Below are positions 1-7,039 of a DNA stretch of 19,750 nucleotides, piece by piece. Under the pieces are notes generated by a model. The model searched no databases. It worked only from the letters and a program-made list of their open reading frames with translations, and was not told the origin of the DNA. The stretch is from NCBI GenBank assembly GCA_031281815.1, contig JAITEY010000147.1:1-19750 (forward strand), written 5' to 3'. The stretch is from Desulfovibrio sp. (GTDB taxonomy: Bacteria; Desulfobacterota; Desulfovibrionia; Desulfovibrionales; Desulfovibrionaceae). Numbering within the stretch: position 1 is the first letter of the stretch; each line of letters begins with the position of its first letter. A program made the position numbers and the translations under genes.

Positions 1-29
1 ATGGATCAACTCGCTTCCACTCCTTGAGG

Positions 30-58
30 TTGTCCGCAAAGCCGTCCTGAAGTATACT
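30..58 (+). promoter_or_regulatory. Candidate sigma70-type promoter for the AAA ATPase gene
   Basis: TTGTCC (30-35) is followed by a 17-base spacer and TATACT (53-58), a 5/6 match to the -10 consensus. The -10 box ends 26 bases before the GTG start at 85, so the leader would be very short but would still contain the AAGGAGG ribosome binding site at 71-77. Called from sequence match only. Confidence 0.45.
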
Positions 59-84
59 CGACCCGACCGCAAGGAGGCAAAAAC

Positions 85-1656
85 GTGTCCGATCCCTACG
101 CGATTCCCAAGCATTTTAATATAGCAGGCCCTTGCGTTCCGGGAGAACACTATATGCTGGACGCCGTCGCCAGGCTTCCGGAAGCGCGAGAACTCGCTGA
201 GAAAAAACACTATTTTGTCATTCACGCGGCAAGACAGTCGGGCAAAACAACGCTCTTGCGCGCCTTGACCAGGGAATTCCATGCCGAGGGCAAATTTTAC
301 GCCCTGTACTGCTCACTCGAAGCGTTACAGGGCGTGTCGGATGTCGCAGAAGGAATAAACGGCATTTCAGCGGTTCTGCGTTTATCGGTGCAACGCGCAA
401 AGGCCTCTGCCCTCGGCGCAGCTTGGCCGGAATCTGTATTCGCGTCCGCAAGTACCCTGGTCGGCGAAACTCTCATGCGCCTGTGCGGTGGTCTGGACAA
501 GCCGCTCATTCTTTTTTTCGATGAAGCGGATTGCCTTTCCGGGCAGGTGCTTATCAGTTTCCTGCGCCAACTGCGCGACGGCTATGTCAACAGGGACGAG
601 GCACCTTTTCCTTGGTCCGTTTCCCTCATCGGTATGCGCGACATTCGGGATTTCAAGGTCCAGCTGCGGCCGGACAGGGATACTTTGGGGTCGGCGAGCC
701 CCTTCAACATCGTCACCGAAGCCCTGACCCTCAGTAACTTCACCCAAGAGCAGACAGCCGCCCTGTATGGACAGCATACGGAGGCCACGGGGCAACCTTT
801 TGAAGAACGCGCTGTGGAACGCGCCTTTTATTGGTCGGGAGGACAACCCTGGCTGGTCAATGCCCTGGCCCGCCAGGTAGTGGAAAAAGACCTGGCCGGC
901 GACCGCAGCGTGACGGTGACGGTCGACCTTATGGATGCGGCGGCTGAAGCCCTGATGCTCCGCCGCGATACGCACATAGATTCCCTGCTGGAACGCCTGA
1001 AGGAACCGCGTGTGCGGAAGGTTATGGAACCGGTGCTGGCCGGTCTGGGCAATGAAGTCCCGCTCTTGGCCGACGACACCAAATTCTGTCTCGACCTGGG
1101 ACTTTTGAAAAACGATCCGCAATTGGGATTGTGCCCTTCAAATCCAATATACCGAGACGTTATTGTACGAACACTCAACTATGATACGCAGTATGCGCTT
1201 CCACACAGTCTCACTCACCGTTGGATGGACGGCAAAAACATTGATATGTCCGCCTTGCTGAAAGAATTTCAGCAATTTTGGCGGGAAAACGCGGCAATGT
1301 GGACGGAGCGCTATGAATACAAAGAAGCCGCGCCGCATTTGATTTTGCAGGCATTTTTGCAGCGCGTGACTAACGGCGGCGCGCAGATCATCCGTGAATT
1401 CGCCTTGGGATCGCGCAGGGTGGACGTTTGCGTCCGCTATGCGGGCAAGGCTTACCCCCTGGAGTTGAAACTTGCCTCTTCCAAGGCCCGCAAGCAGGGT
1501 CTCGAACAGTTGGAGATATATATGGCCGCTTGCGGCGCATCCGAGGGCTGGCTGGTTATTTTTGACCGAGATCCGTCCACCGGTTGGGATGAAAAAATTT
1601 CCTGGTCCACGGAGAAGCTGCCGGGCGGCGGAACGGCGCATATCGTCGGCTGCTGA
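85..1656 (+). CDS. AAA-family ATPase with C-terminal PD-(D/E)XK nuclease-like domain
   Basis: The 523-residue product starts at GTG, chosen because AAGGAGG lies 7 bases upstream. The N-terminal P-loop has an atypical Walker A, AARQSGKTT (residues 48-56), where the usual first glycine is replaced. Walker B is LILFFDEAD (141-149), with D146/E147 to bind Mg and activate water. SLIGMRDIRDF (180-190) sits where a sensor strand is expected, and residues 300-360 look like a winged-helix lid. The C-terminal part carries E438, D447 and ELK (460-462), the spacing of a PD-(D/E)XK nuclease core, followed by Q472. The family (AAA-like ATPases of the ATPase/DUF234 type with nuclease-like tails) is common in anaerobes and in accessory DNA, but its role is not settled; defence or mobile-DNA functions are guesses. 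It faces the 2285-1731 gene convergently. There is no signal peptide or membrane segment. The domain calls are firm; the function is not. Confidence 0.85.
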   Translation: MSDPYAIPKHFNIAGPCVPGEHYMLDAVARLPEARELAEKKHYFVIHAARQSGKTTLLRALTREFHAEGKFYALYCSLEALQGVSDVAEGINGISAVLRLSVQRAKASALGAAWPESVFASASTLVGETLMRLCGGLDKPLILFFDEADCLSGQVLISFLRQLRDGYVNRDEAPFPWSVSLIGMRDIRDFKVQLRPDRDTLGSASPFNIVTEALTLSNFTQEQTAALYGQHTEATGQPFEERAVERAFYWSGGQPWLVNALARQVVEKDLAGDRSVTVTVDLMDAAAEALMLRRDTHIDSLLERLKEPRVRKVMEPVLAGLGNEVPLLADDTKFCLDLGLLKNDPQLGLCPSNPIYRDVIVRTLNYDTQYALPHSLTHRWMDGKNIDMSALLKEFQQFWRENAAMWTERYEYKEAAPHLILQAFLQRVTNGGAQIIREFALGSRRVDVCVRYAGKAYPLELKLASSKARKQGLEQLEIYMAACGASEGWLVIFDRDPSTGWDEKISWSTEKLPGGGTAHIVGC

Positions 1657-1669
1657 AAGGCAACCGCAC

Positions 1670-1703
1670 GCGGCGTCAAGTTGTATGCGGCGTCAAGTTG
1701 TAT
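1670..1703. repeat. 17-bp perfect tandem duplication
   Basis: A 17-base unit beginning GCGGCGTCAAG occurs at 1670-1686 and again, identical and directly adjacent, at 1687-1703. It lies between the convergent stop codons at 1656 and 1731. It is probably a slippage or repair duplication; no terminator is evident in this gap. Confidence 0.9.
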
Positions 1704-1730
1704 TTTGATACATACTCAGGCACTTTTTTG

Positions 1731-2285
1731 TTATTCGAGGGCGTCTTCATCCCCCGCCTCTTCATCATAGGCAGCATATTGCGGAGGGCTTTTTCCGGTT
1801 TTTTCAACTATACGAGGATAGTGTGCTCTCGCAATTTTTTCGGGAGTACCAATAAATTTTATCGTATGCCACCATTCGTCACCGAAATCAAACCAGTAGA
1901 AAAACAGTTGTCCCGGTACCAAATTCAAAGATATAATGCTGGTTTCCGAGACATCTCTTGCACCTTTGTTATAGTCATCGTTTTCATTAATATCATCATA
2001 AAACATATGGTATACATAACGTTGGGATTTTTTGTCATGAGGTCTCACGCCGCCTATCTGAAATTCGCACATGTGCTGGTCGTAGCGGTCAAAGGCGGCA
2101 AATATGGCATGGTGCAAAGCTTCCAGTGACTGTGAGCCGCGAATGTCAATAATCCTTGAGGGCATTTTTGGGTGTTGTCGCAAAAAAGAAGATGTAAGCG
2201 GGCCGGACAGCAGATGCACATCAAATCGGAAGATTGACTTTGCGGTCATGGGACCGAATGGTGATTCCCGGGCTTCGGCATGCAT
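1731..2285 (-). CDS. pRiA4b ORF-3 / IS1096 TnpR-like family protein
   Basis: The 184-residue product has hallmarks of the plasmid pRiA4b ORF-3 family (PF07929). IIDIRGSQSLEALHHAI (45-61) is the strand plus LH helix, AFDRYDQHMCEFQIGG follows, and YWFDFGDEWWHTIKF matches the family's core DFGDxWxH signature. A PRIVEKTGKSPPQY segment stands in for the usual Cys/Gly/PPED region. The ATG at 2285 is supported by AGGGAG at 2298-2293, 7 bases upstream. The family is widespread on plasmids, IS-rich DNA and chromosomes; no biochemical activity is established, despite the TnpR-like name, and no resolvase catalytic motif is visible. The gene is AT-richer than the housekeeping operon upstream, suggesting acquisition. 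The acidic C-terminus (DEEAGDEDALE) is notable. Confidence 0.85.
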   Translation of the reverse strand: MHAEARESPFGPMTAKSIFRFDVHLLSGPLTSSFLRQHPKMPSRIIDIRGSQSLEALHHAIFAAFDRYDQHMCEFQIGGVRPHDKKSQRYVYHMFYDDINENDDYNKGARDVSETSIISLNLVPGQLFFYWFDFGDEWWHTIKFIGTPEKIARAHYPRIVEKTGKSPPQYAAYDEEAGDEDALE

Positions 2286-2309
2286 AATTTTTCTCCCTGC
2301 GCTTATGTT

Positions 2310-2366
2310 TCAAGATGAATGCTGTTTCCTTTGCTTGTTTTTCAACGCGAGAACGGTAAATGTCAT
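2310..2366 (-). CDS. Possible 18-residue leader-type small ORF
   Basis: An ATG at 2366 preceded by GAGGAA about 8 bases upstream opens an 18-codon frame (MTFTVLALKNKQRKQHSS) ending at TGA 2312-2310. It lies 24 bases before the start of the pRiA4b-like gene. A basic tail and a good ribosome site make it plausible as a translated leader, but frames of this length occur by chance and no family is recognised. Confidence 0.2.
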   Translation of the reverse strand: MTFTVLALKNKQRKQHSS

Positions 2367-2444
2367 AGTAAATTCCTCAAAGAACGTTTGCTATACACGG
2401 CATGGATGCCTCTCGTGGAGGCGACCCGCCTTTTCCCGGCCTGC

Positions 2445-3461
2445 TTACCCGGCCTTTTCCCTGGATTCGCTCCGCAACCCGGCTTCAAGTTCCTCAAGCA
2501 GGACGCGCGCAGCGGCATCGGGGTCAAGCGCCAGCGTCGCCCCGGCCGCGGAAGGGTGCCCTCCGCCGCCGTACCGTGCGGCCACCGCGCGCACGTCGAA
2601 GTCGCCCATGGAACGCAGGCTGACCCTGCACTTGCGCTTCGCTTCCTCACGCACGAAAAGGCCGACGCGCACGCCTTGCAGGCAACGAAGCCGGGAGGAG
2701 AACCCTTCCAGGTCCTCGGCGCTCAACCCCGCCTTGTCCAGCCAGGCTTTGCGGACCAGACAGCAGGATACCGCGCCGCCGGCGTGCAGCGTAACGCTGT
2801 TCATCAACTTGCCCCAGAGCCGCATGCGCGCCAGGGACCAGGTATTTTCGGTGCGGCTTGTGAAATCGGCCACGTTCAGGCCCGCGGCCACGATGCGCGC
2901 GGCCATGCTCAAGCTGTCGGCGCCGGTGTTGGAAAAGGTGAAATTGCCGGTATCCGAAACCAGTCCGAGATAGACGGCCTCGCCCAGACCGCCCGCGAGA
3001 GGCAGGCCCAGGTATTCGGCGAAGCGCCCTACCAGTTCCGCCGTGGCCGAGCATCCCGGGCACACCAGATTGAGATGTCCGTATCCCGGATTGTCGGCAT
3101 GGTGGTCTATGTTGACGATGCGCGGACGAATCCCTTCCGTGCCGGGGAACACGCCGCTCTCGGCCAGCGCCCGCATCTCCGAGCCCGCTCTGGCCGCGTC
3201 CCCGCAGTCGGCGAATATCACCAGATCGGGCACAAAGCCCGCCAGTCCGGCGCAATCGGACGCCGCGGGCGCGGGCAGGGCCGTCGCCGGCCGGCTGCCG
3301 AAATCCGGCAGAAGGCGCGCGTCCAGCCCGAAATGCAGGGCAATATGGGCCAGAGCCGCCGCCGAGCCGACGGCGTCGCCGTCCGGCGCGACGTGCGCGG
3401 TGATCAGTACCTTCCGCGCTTCCTTGAACGCCTGTTCCAGAGAAGCAAAAACGCTGTGCAT
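2445..3461 (-). CDS. nrnA: DHH/DHHA1 phosphoesterase, nanoRNase / pAp phosphatase
   Basis: The 338-residue product has the full DHH-family motif set: HVAPDGDAVGS (23-33), FADCGD (83-88), NIDHH (117-121) and LVSDTGNF (167-174), which build the two-metal site. The DHHA1 RNA-binding motif GGGHPSAAG is near residues 298-306. Bifunctional NrnA proteins degrade 2-5 nt RNA to mononucleotides and dephosphorylate 3'-phosphoadenosine 5'-phosphate in the cytoplasm; the latter fits sulfate assimilation or reduction. The frame is open upstream to 3617, but that part is low-complexity and covers the palindromic intergenic region, so the ATG at 3461 starting MHSVFASLEQ is preferred, although its ribosome site is weak. 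It is the last gene of the operon here; truB, rpsO and pnp, often next, are not present downstream. Confidence 0.93.
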   Translation of the reverse strand: MHSVFASLEQAFKEARKVLITAHVAPDGDAVGSAAALAHIALHFGLDARLLPDFGSRPATALPAPAASDCAGLAGFVPDLVIFADCGDAARAGSEMRALAESGVFPGTEGIRPRIVNIDHHADNPGYGHLNLVCPGCSATAELVGRFAEYLGLPLAGGLGEAVYLGLVSDTGNFTFSNTGADSLSMAARIVAAGLNVADFTSRTENTWSLARMRLWGKLMNSVTLHAGGAVSCCLVRKAWLDKAGLSAEDLEGFSSRLRCLQGVRVGLFVREEAKRKCRVSLRSMGDFDVRAVAARYGGGGHPSAAGATLALDPDAAARVLLEELEAGLRSESREKAG

Positions 3462-3501
3462 GTGTGATTCCGAATAATGCCGGGAACAGAGAATGCCGGC
3501 C

Positions 3502-3535
3502 GCTTTTCGCTCCGGGTCGCCCGGCGGCGAAAAGC
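3502..3535 (-). repeat. 34-nt extragenic palindrome between ylxP and nrnA
   Basis: GCTTTTCGC at 3502-3510 is perfectly complementary to GCGAAAAGC at 3527-3535. Nested inside, CCGGG (3512-3516) and CCCGG (3520-3524) pair around a TCG loop. That gives 14 base pairs with one small internal loop. In the operon mRNA it would form a strong hairpin between the ylxP stop (3560) and the nrnA start (3461). No U-run follows on the minus strand, so it is more likely an mRNA stabiliser, processing site or REP-like element than a terminator. A second weaker hairpin overlaps it (AAGCC/GGCTT at 3553-3532, followed by U residues). Confidence 0.8.
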
Positions 3536-3559
3536 CTGCCGCGCCGGCGGCTTCACCGC

Positions 3560-3856
3560 TCAGGGCATGTCTTCCCCCTGGACGAGGAGTTCGCTGTAAA
3601 CTATTTCTTCCGGACACACGGCTTCAATCATGGACAAACACTTGGTCAGGCGGCTTTCCATGTGCCGCTTGTCGTTGCCGACGGACACAAAGGCCAGACG
3701 CAGGCAGTCCTTGTCGTTTTGGCTGTCCACCTCGGCAACGCTCACGTTGAAGCGGTTGCGTACCTTGCGCTTGAGGCTCAAGGCCACACGTCGCTTGTCT
3801 TTCAGACTTTCGTTGCCGTGCAGGCGGAATTCCACGCCCAGTATGCCGATAATCAT
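3560..3856 (-). CDS. ylxP: YlxP / DUF503 family protein
   Basis: The 98-residue product starts MIIGILGVEFRLHGNESLKDKRRVALSLKRKV, typical of the DUF503 (YlxP) family: a short beta strand, then the SLKDKR motif and a basic helix. VSVAEVDSQNDKDCLRLAFVSVG in the middle is also family-typical. The ATG at 3856 is chosen over an upstream ATG at 3910, because the extension (KRLRRRLRCKR) lies inside the infB 3' end and is not family-like. The infB stop is 13 bases away, so the two are probably translationally coupled. YlxP sits beside infB and rbfA in many bacteria and is thought to act in ribosome assembly or RNA binding; its exact role is not known. Confidence 0.9.
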   Translation of the reverse strand: MIIGILGVEFRLHGNESLKDKRRVALSLKRKVRNRFNVSVAEVDSQNDKDCLRLAFVSVGNDKRHMESRLTKCLSMIEAVCPEEIVYSELLVQGEDMP

Positions 3857-3869
3857 AAGCCCCGCCCGT

Positions 3870-6797
3870 TTACAGCGTAGCCGCCTCCTCAACCGTTTCA
3901 AAGACTTCAATGACGTCGCCGACCTTGACGTCGTTGAAGTTGTCGATGCCTATGCCGCATTCGTAGCCCTTGACCACCTCGCGCACGTCGTCCTTGAAAC
4001 GGCGCAGCGAAGACACCTTGCCGTTGTGCACGACCACGCCGTCGCGCACCAGGCGCAGGCCCGCGTTGCGCACAATCTTGCCGTCCGCCACGCGGCAGCC
4101 CGCAATGACGCCGACTTTGGGCACAGTGAAGATTTCCCGCACCTCGGCCGTCCCGAGAAAGACCTCGCGCTCGACCGGGGCCAGCATGCCTTCCATGGCC
4201 CCGCGCACGTCTTCCACCAGTTTGTAGATGATGTCGTAGAAGCGGATGTCGACCTTTTCCTGCTCGGCCAGTTCCCTGGCCTTGACCGAAGGACGCACGT
4301 TGAATCCGATGATGATGGCTTCCGAGGCCGAGGCCAGGAGCACGTCGGATTCCGACACCGCTCCCGTGCCGCCGTGGATGATGCCGATGCGCACCTTGTC
4401 CGTGGACAGCTTGGTCAGGGCGTCGCCTATGGCTTCCAGGGAACCCTGCACGTCGGCCTTGATCACCAGGCTGAGCACCTGGGCTTCCGTATCGCCGGCC
4501 TTGCGGGCCAGGAAGGTTTCCAGGGTCACCCTGGATTCCCTGGCCAGTTCGCGGTCACGCTGCTTGAGGGCGCGGGATTCGGCGATGCGCCGGGCCGACT
4601 TTTCGTCCGTGATGACGATGAATTCCTCGCCCGCTTCGGGCACGCCTTCAAAGCCCTGGACTTCCACAGGAATGGACGGGCCCGCTTCCTTGACCTTTTT
4701 ACCCTGGTCGTTGAACATGGCGCGCACGCGCCCGGAATGCACGCCGCAAATGAACGTGTCCCCGAGCTTCAGCGCGCCCTGCTGGATGAGCACGGTGCCG
4801 AGCGCGCCTCTGCCCTTGTCCAGCCGCGCTTCCACGATATGCCCCAGCGCCGGGCGCTTGGGGTTGGCCTTGAGTTCCAGGATTTCCGCCTGCAGGGCCA
4901 GCAGTTCCAGCAGTTCGTCGAGACCTTGGCGCGTTTTGGCGGACACATAGCTGAAGGTCGTGTCTCCGCCCCAATCTTCCGAAACCAGCCCGAGGTCGGC
5001 GAGTTCACGCTTCACGCGGTCGACGTCGGCGCCCGGCTTGTCCATTTTGTTCACGGCCACCATAATCGGCACGCCGGCCGCGCGGGCGTGGTTGACGGCC
5101 TCGCGGGTCTGTTCCATGACCCCGTCGTCGGCGGCCACCACAAGCACGACGATATCCGTGACTTCCGCGCCGCGCGCCCGCATGGCGGTAAACGCCTCGT
5201 GTCCGGGCGTATCGAGAAAGACTATTTCACCCTTCTTCGTCTTGACGTGGTACGCGCCTATGTGCTGGGTGATGCCGCCGGCCTCGCCCGAGGCCACGGA
5301 AGATTTGCGCACGGCGTCCAGAAGCGAGGTCTTGCCGTGGTCCACGTGGCCCATGATGGTCACCACAGGGGGACGCACGACGTAGTCTTCGCTGTTGTCT
5401 TCAAAATGTCCCTGCTGGGCGTCGATGATATCCTGCTCGGAAAAGCCCGTTTTTTCGATTTCGTAGCCGAATTCGCCGGCGACCAGGACGGCGGTGTCGA
5501 TATCCAGACTCTGGTTGATGGTGGCCATGACGCCGAGGCCGAAGAGCACCCTGATGATCTCGCCGGACTTGAGCCCCATCTGATGGGCGAGATCCGAGAC
5601 GCGGATGAATTCATCCACGCGGATTTTGCGTTTGACGGCCTTGACCGGCTGGGTGCCGCCCAAGGGAGCGATCTCCTTGCTTTTACGCACCTTGCGGCGC
5701 TGGACGGTCCTGCTCCAGCTGTGGTCGTCGTCCGCCGTCCGGCCGCGTTCCGGGAACTCGACGGTTCTGCGGCCTTTGCCGCGGTTTCTGCGGGCTTGTT
5801 CGCCTTCCTGCGGGGGGAGGGTCGGAGCGCCCTTTGCCGGCCCGGCGACGCCCGGACGGGCGGGGCCTTTGCGTTGTCCGGGGCGGTCCGGCCTGTCGGG
5901 TCTGTCGGGGCGGGGAGGCATGCCCGGACGGGCGCCCGGCCCAGGCCGGCGCGCTCCCGGCGCGGGCCTGGGTCGACCCGCGCCCGGCGCGGCGCCCGGC
6001 GTCCTTGCGACGTCGGGGCGGGAAATGACGCGCACTCCGGCCGCCCCCGCGCCGTCCTCGCGGTTGCCGTCGGCGTCGGGGCGCGCGCTCAGGATCGGGG
6101 CCGAGGACATGGCCCGGCCGTCGGCGTGGCGTTCCGGTTCGGCGGAAAAAGCGGCCGACCGCGCGCCCGCGGCCGCGGGTCTTTTGCGTTCTTCGCGTTG
6201 CGGGGCGGCGGGGGTTTCCGGCGTTGCCGGGGCGGGCTCCGGCGCGGCGGGGGCGTCGCCGGCCGGGGCGGAGGCCGGAGCCGGAGCCGGGGGTTGTTCG
6301 GGCTGCGCGGCCCGTTCCGGCATGAATACGATGCGGGCGGGCGGCGTTTCTCTGCCTGCTCCGCCGCGTCTGCGCTCGCGTTTTCCCGAGCGGGGACCGG
6401 CAGGCGCCGCCGTTTTCTCTTCAACTCCGGCTTCCGCGGCCCCCTGAGCGCCGGCATCGGCGGGGGAGGACGGGGTTTCGGGCTTCGCTTCCGGCGCTCC
6501 CGACGCTTCGGCGGCCGGAGGCTGCGACGGGGACAGTGCCGGCGCCGCGCCGTCTCCGGGGCTGCGCTCCGTTCCGGCCTCGGCGGCGCGGGAGCGCCGG
6601 CGCACCCTGATTTCCGGCCTGTCAGGTTCCGGAGGAGGGGAAATCTTGTTGCGCAGGCGCGCGGCTTCCGCCTCGGAGACGCTGCTGCCCGCGACTTTGG
6701 CCGGGATGCCCAGATCCTTCGCCGCAGCCAGAACGTCTTTGCTGCCGACGCCGAGTTCGTCCGCCAGTTCTTTAATTTTTTTTCTCTCGTCGCTCAT
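3870..6797 (-). CDS. infB: Translation initiation factor IF-2
   Basis: The 975-residue product is a GTPase that brings fMet-tRNA to the 30S subunit and promotes 50S joining. An IF2_N module begins at residue 1 (ERKKIKELADELGVGSKDVL). A roughly 330-residue Ala/Pro/Arg-rich linker with an RPD run follows (about residues 296-308). A second IF2_N-like region is near 395-450 (HQMGLKSGEIIRVLFGLG). The G domain has GHVDHGKT (483-490), DTPGH (529-533), NKMD (583-586) and SAK. The ATG at 6797 has GAGG 8 bases upstream and overlaps the ylxR stop as ATGA, indicating translational coupling. Long linkers of this kind are usual in high-GC delta-proteobacteria. A 3.3-kb open frame on the opposite strand here is a codon-bias shadow. 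Confidence 0.98.
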   Translation of the reverse strand: MSDERKKIKELADELGVGSKDVLAAAKDLGIPAKVAGSSVSEAEAARLRNKISPPPEPDRPEIRVRRRSRAAEAGTERSPGDGAAPALSPSQPPAAEASGAPEAKPETPSSPADAGAQGAAEAGVEEKTAAPAGPRSGKRERRRGGAGRETPPARIVFMPERAAQPEQPPAPAPASAPAGDAPAAPEPAPATPETPAAPQREERKRPAAAGARSAAFSAEPERHADGRAMSSAPILSARPDADGNREDGAGAAGVRVISRPDVARTPGAAPGAGRPRPAPGARRPGPGARPGMPPRPDRPDRPDRPGQRKGPARPGVAGPAKGAPTLPPQEGEQARRNRGKGRRTVEFPERGRTADDDHSWSRTVQRRKVRKSKEIAPLGGTQPVKAVKRKIRVDEFIRVSDLAHQMGLKSGEIIRVLFGLGVMATINQSLDIDTAVLVAGEFGYEIEKTGFSEQDIIDAQQGHFEDNSEDYVVRPPVVTIMGHVDHGKTSLLDAVRKSSVASGEAGGITQHIGAYHVKTKKGEIVFLDTPGHEAFTAMRARGAEVTDIVVLVVAADDGVMEQTREAVNHARAAGVPIMVAVNKMDKPGADVDRVKRELADLGLVSEDWGGDTTFSYVSAKTRQGLDELLELLALQAEILELKANPKRPALGHIVEARLDKGRGALGTVLIQQGALKLGDTFICGVHSGRVRAMFNDQGKKVKEAGPSIPVEVQGFEGVPEAGEEFIVITDEKSARRIAESRALKQRDRELARESRVTLETFLARKAGDTEAQVLSLVIKADVQGSLEAIGDALTKLSTDKVRIGIIHGGTGAVSESDVLLASASEAIIIGFNVRPSVKARELAEQEKVDIRFYDIIYKLVEDVRGAMEGMLAPVEREVFLGTAEVREIFTVPKVGVIAGCRVADGKIVRNAGLRLVRDGVVVHNGKVSSLRRFKDDVREVVKGYECGIGIDNFNDVKVGDVIEVFETVEEAATL

Positions 6798-7012
6798 AAT
6801 GCCCGCCTCTTTCTCCTTTTCGCGCCGCGTTGCGCGAAAGCCTCTCCGCACTGCGCATCAGGACAGTGGTATACCCCCCGCCCGGGGGCTTTTTGCGCGA
6901 CATCCGGCACGGGCGCCGCGTCGTCGTCCGCGCGGGTGTAACGCAACAGTTCGCTTTTGGGTCTGCGTTTTCTGCAGACGGCGCACATGCGCATCGGTAT
7001 GTGTCCGCTCAC
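6794..7012 (-). CDS. ylxR: YlxR / RnpM family nucleic-acid-binding protein (DUF448)
   Basis: The 72-residue product contains MCAVCRKRRPKSELLRYTR near the N-terminus, the RxCxxCRxxxxKxELxR signature of DUF448, then APGRGVYHCPDAQC and a basic tail (GAKRRKRR). The start is GTG at 7012, preceded by GGGGGA at a good distance; two internal ATGs (codons 7 and 9) are possible but would cut into the motif region. The stop overlaps the infB start by four bases (ATGA). YlxR proteins lie in nusA-infB operons; in Bacillus the protein modulates RNase P (RnpM) and has been described as a DNA-binding regulator. Here the Cys pairs CxxC and CxxxxxC could bind metal, which is inference. Confidence 0.9.
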   Translation of the reverse strand: MSGHIPMRMCAVCRKRRPKSELLRYTRADDDAAPVPDVAQKAPGRGVYHCPDAQCGEAFAQRGAKRRKRRAL

Positions 7013-7039
7013 GGCGTCCCCCGCCCGGCTCGAACCGGT

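Noticed and set aside
1..27. Frame MDQLASTP ending in TGA at the left edge
   Set aside because: It could be the last codons of a gene outside the window, but eight codons cannot be assigned.
2408..2422. GCCTC-TCGTG-GAGGC hairpin after nrnA as operon terminator
   Set aside because: Only five pairs and no U-run on the minus strand.
3630..6941. 1103-residue plus-strand open frame opposite infB
   Set aside because: It is antisense to infB throughout. The His/Asp/Gly/Arg-rich translation is the usual mirror of high-GC codon use, and it has no domain or ribosome site.
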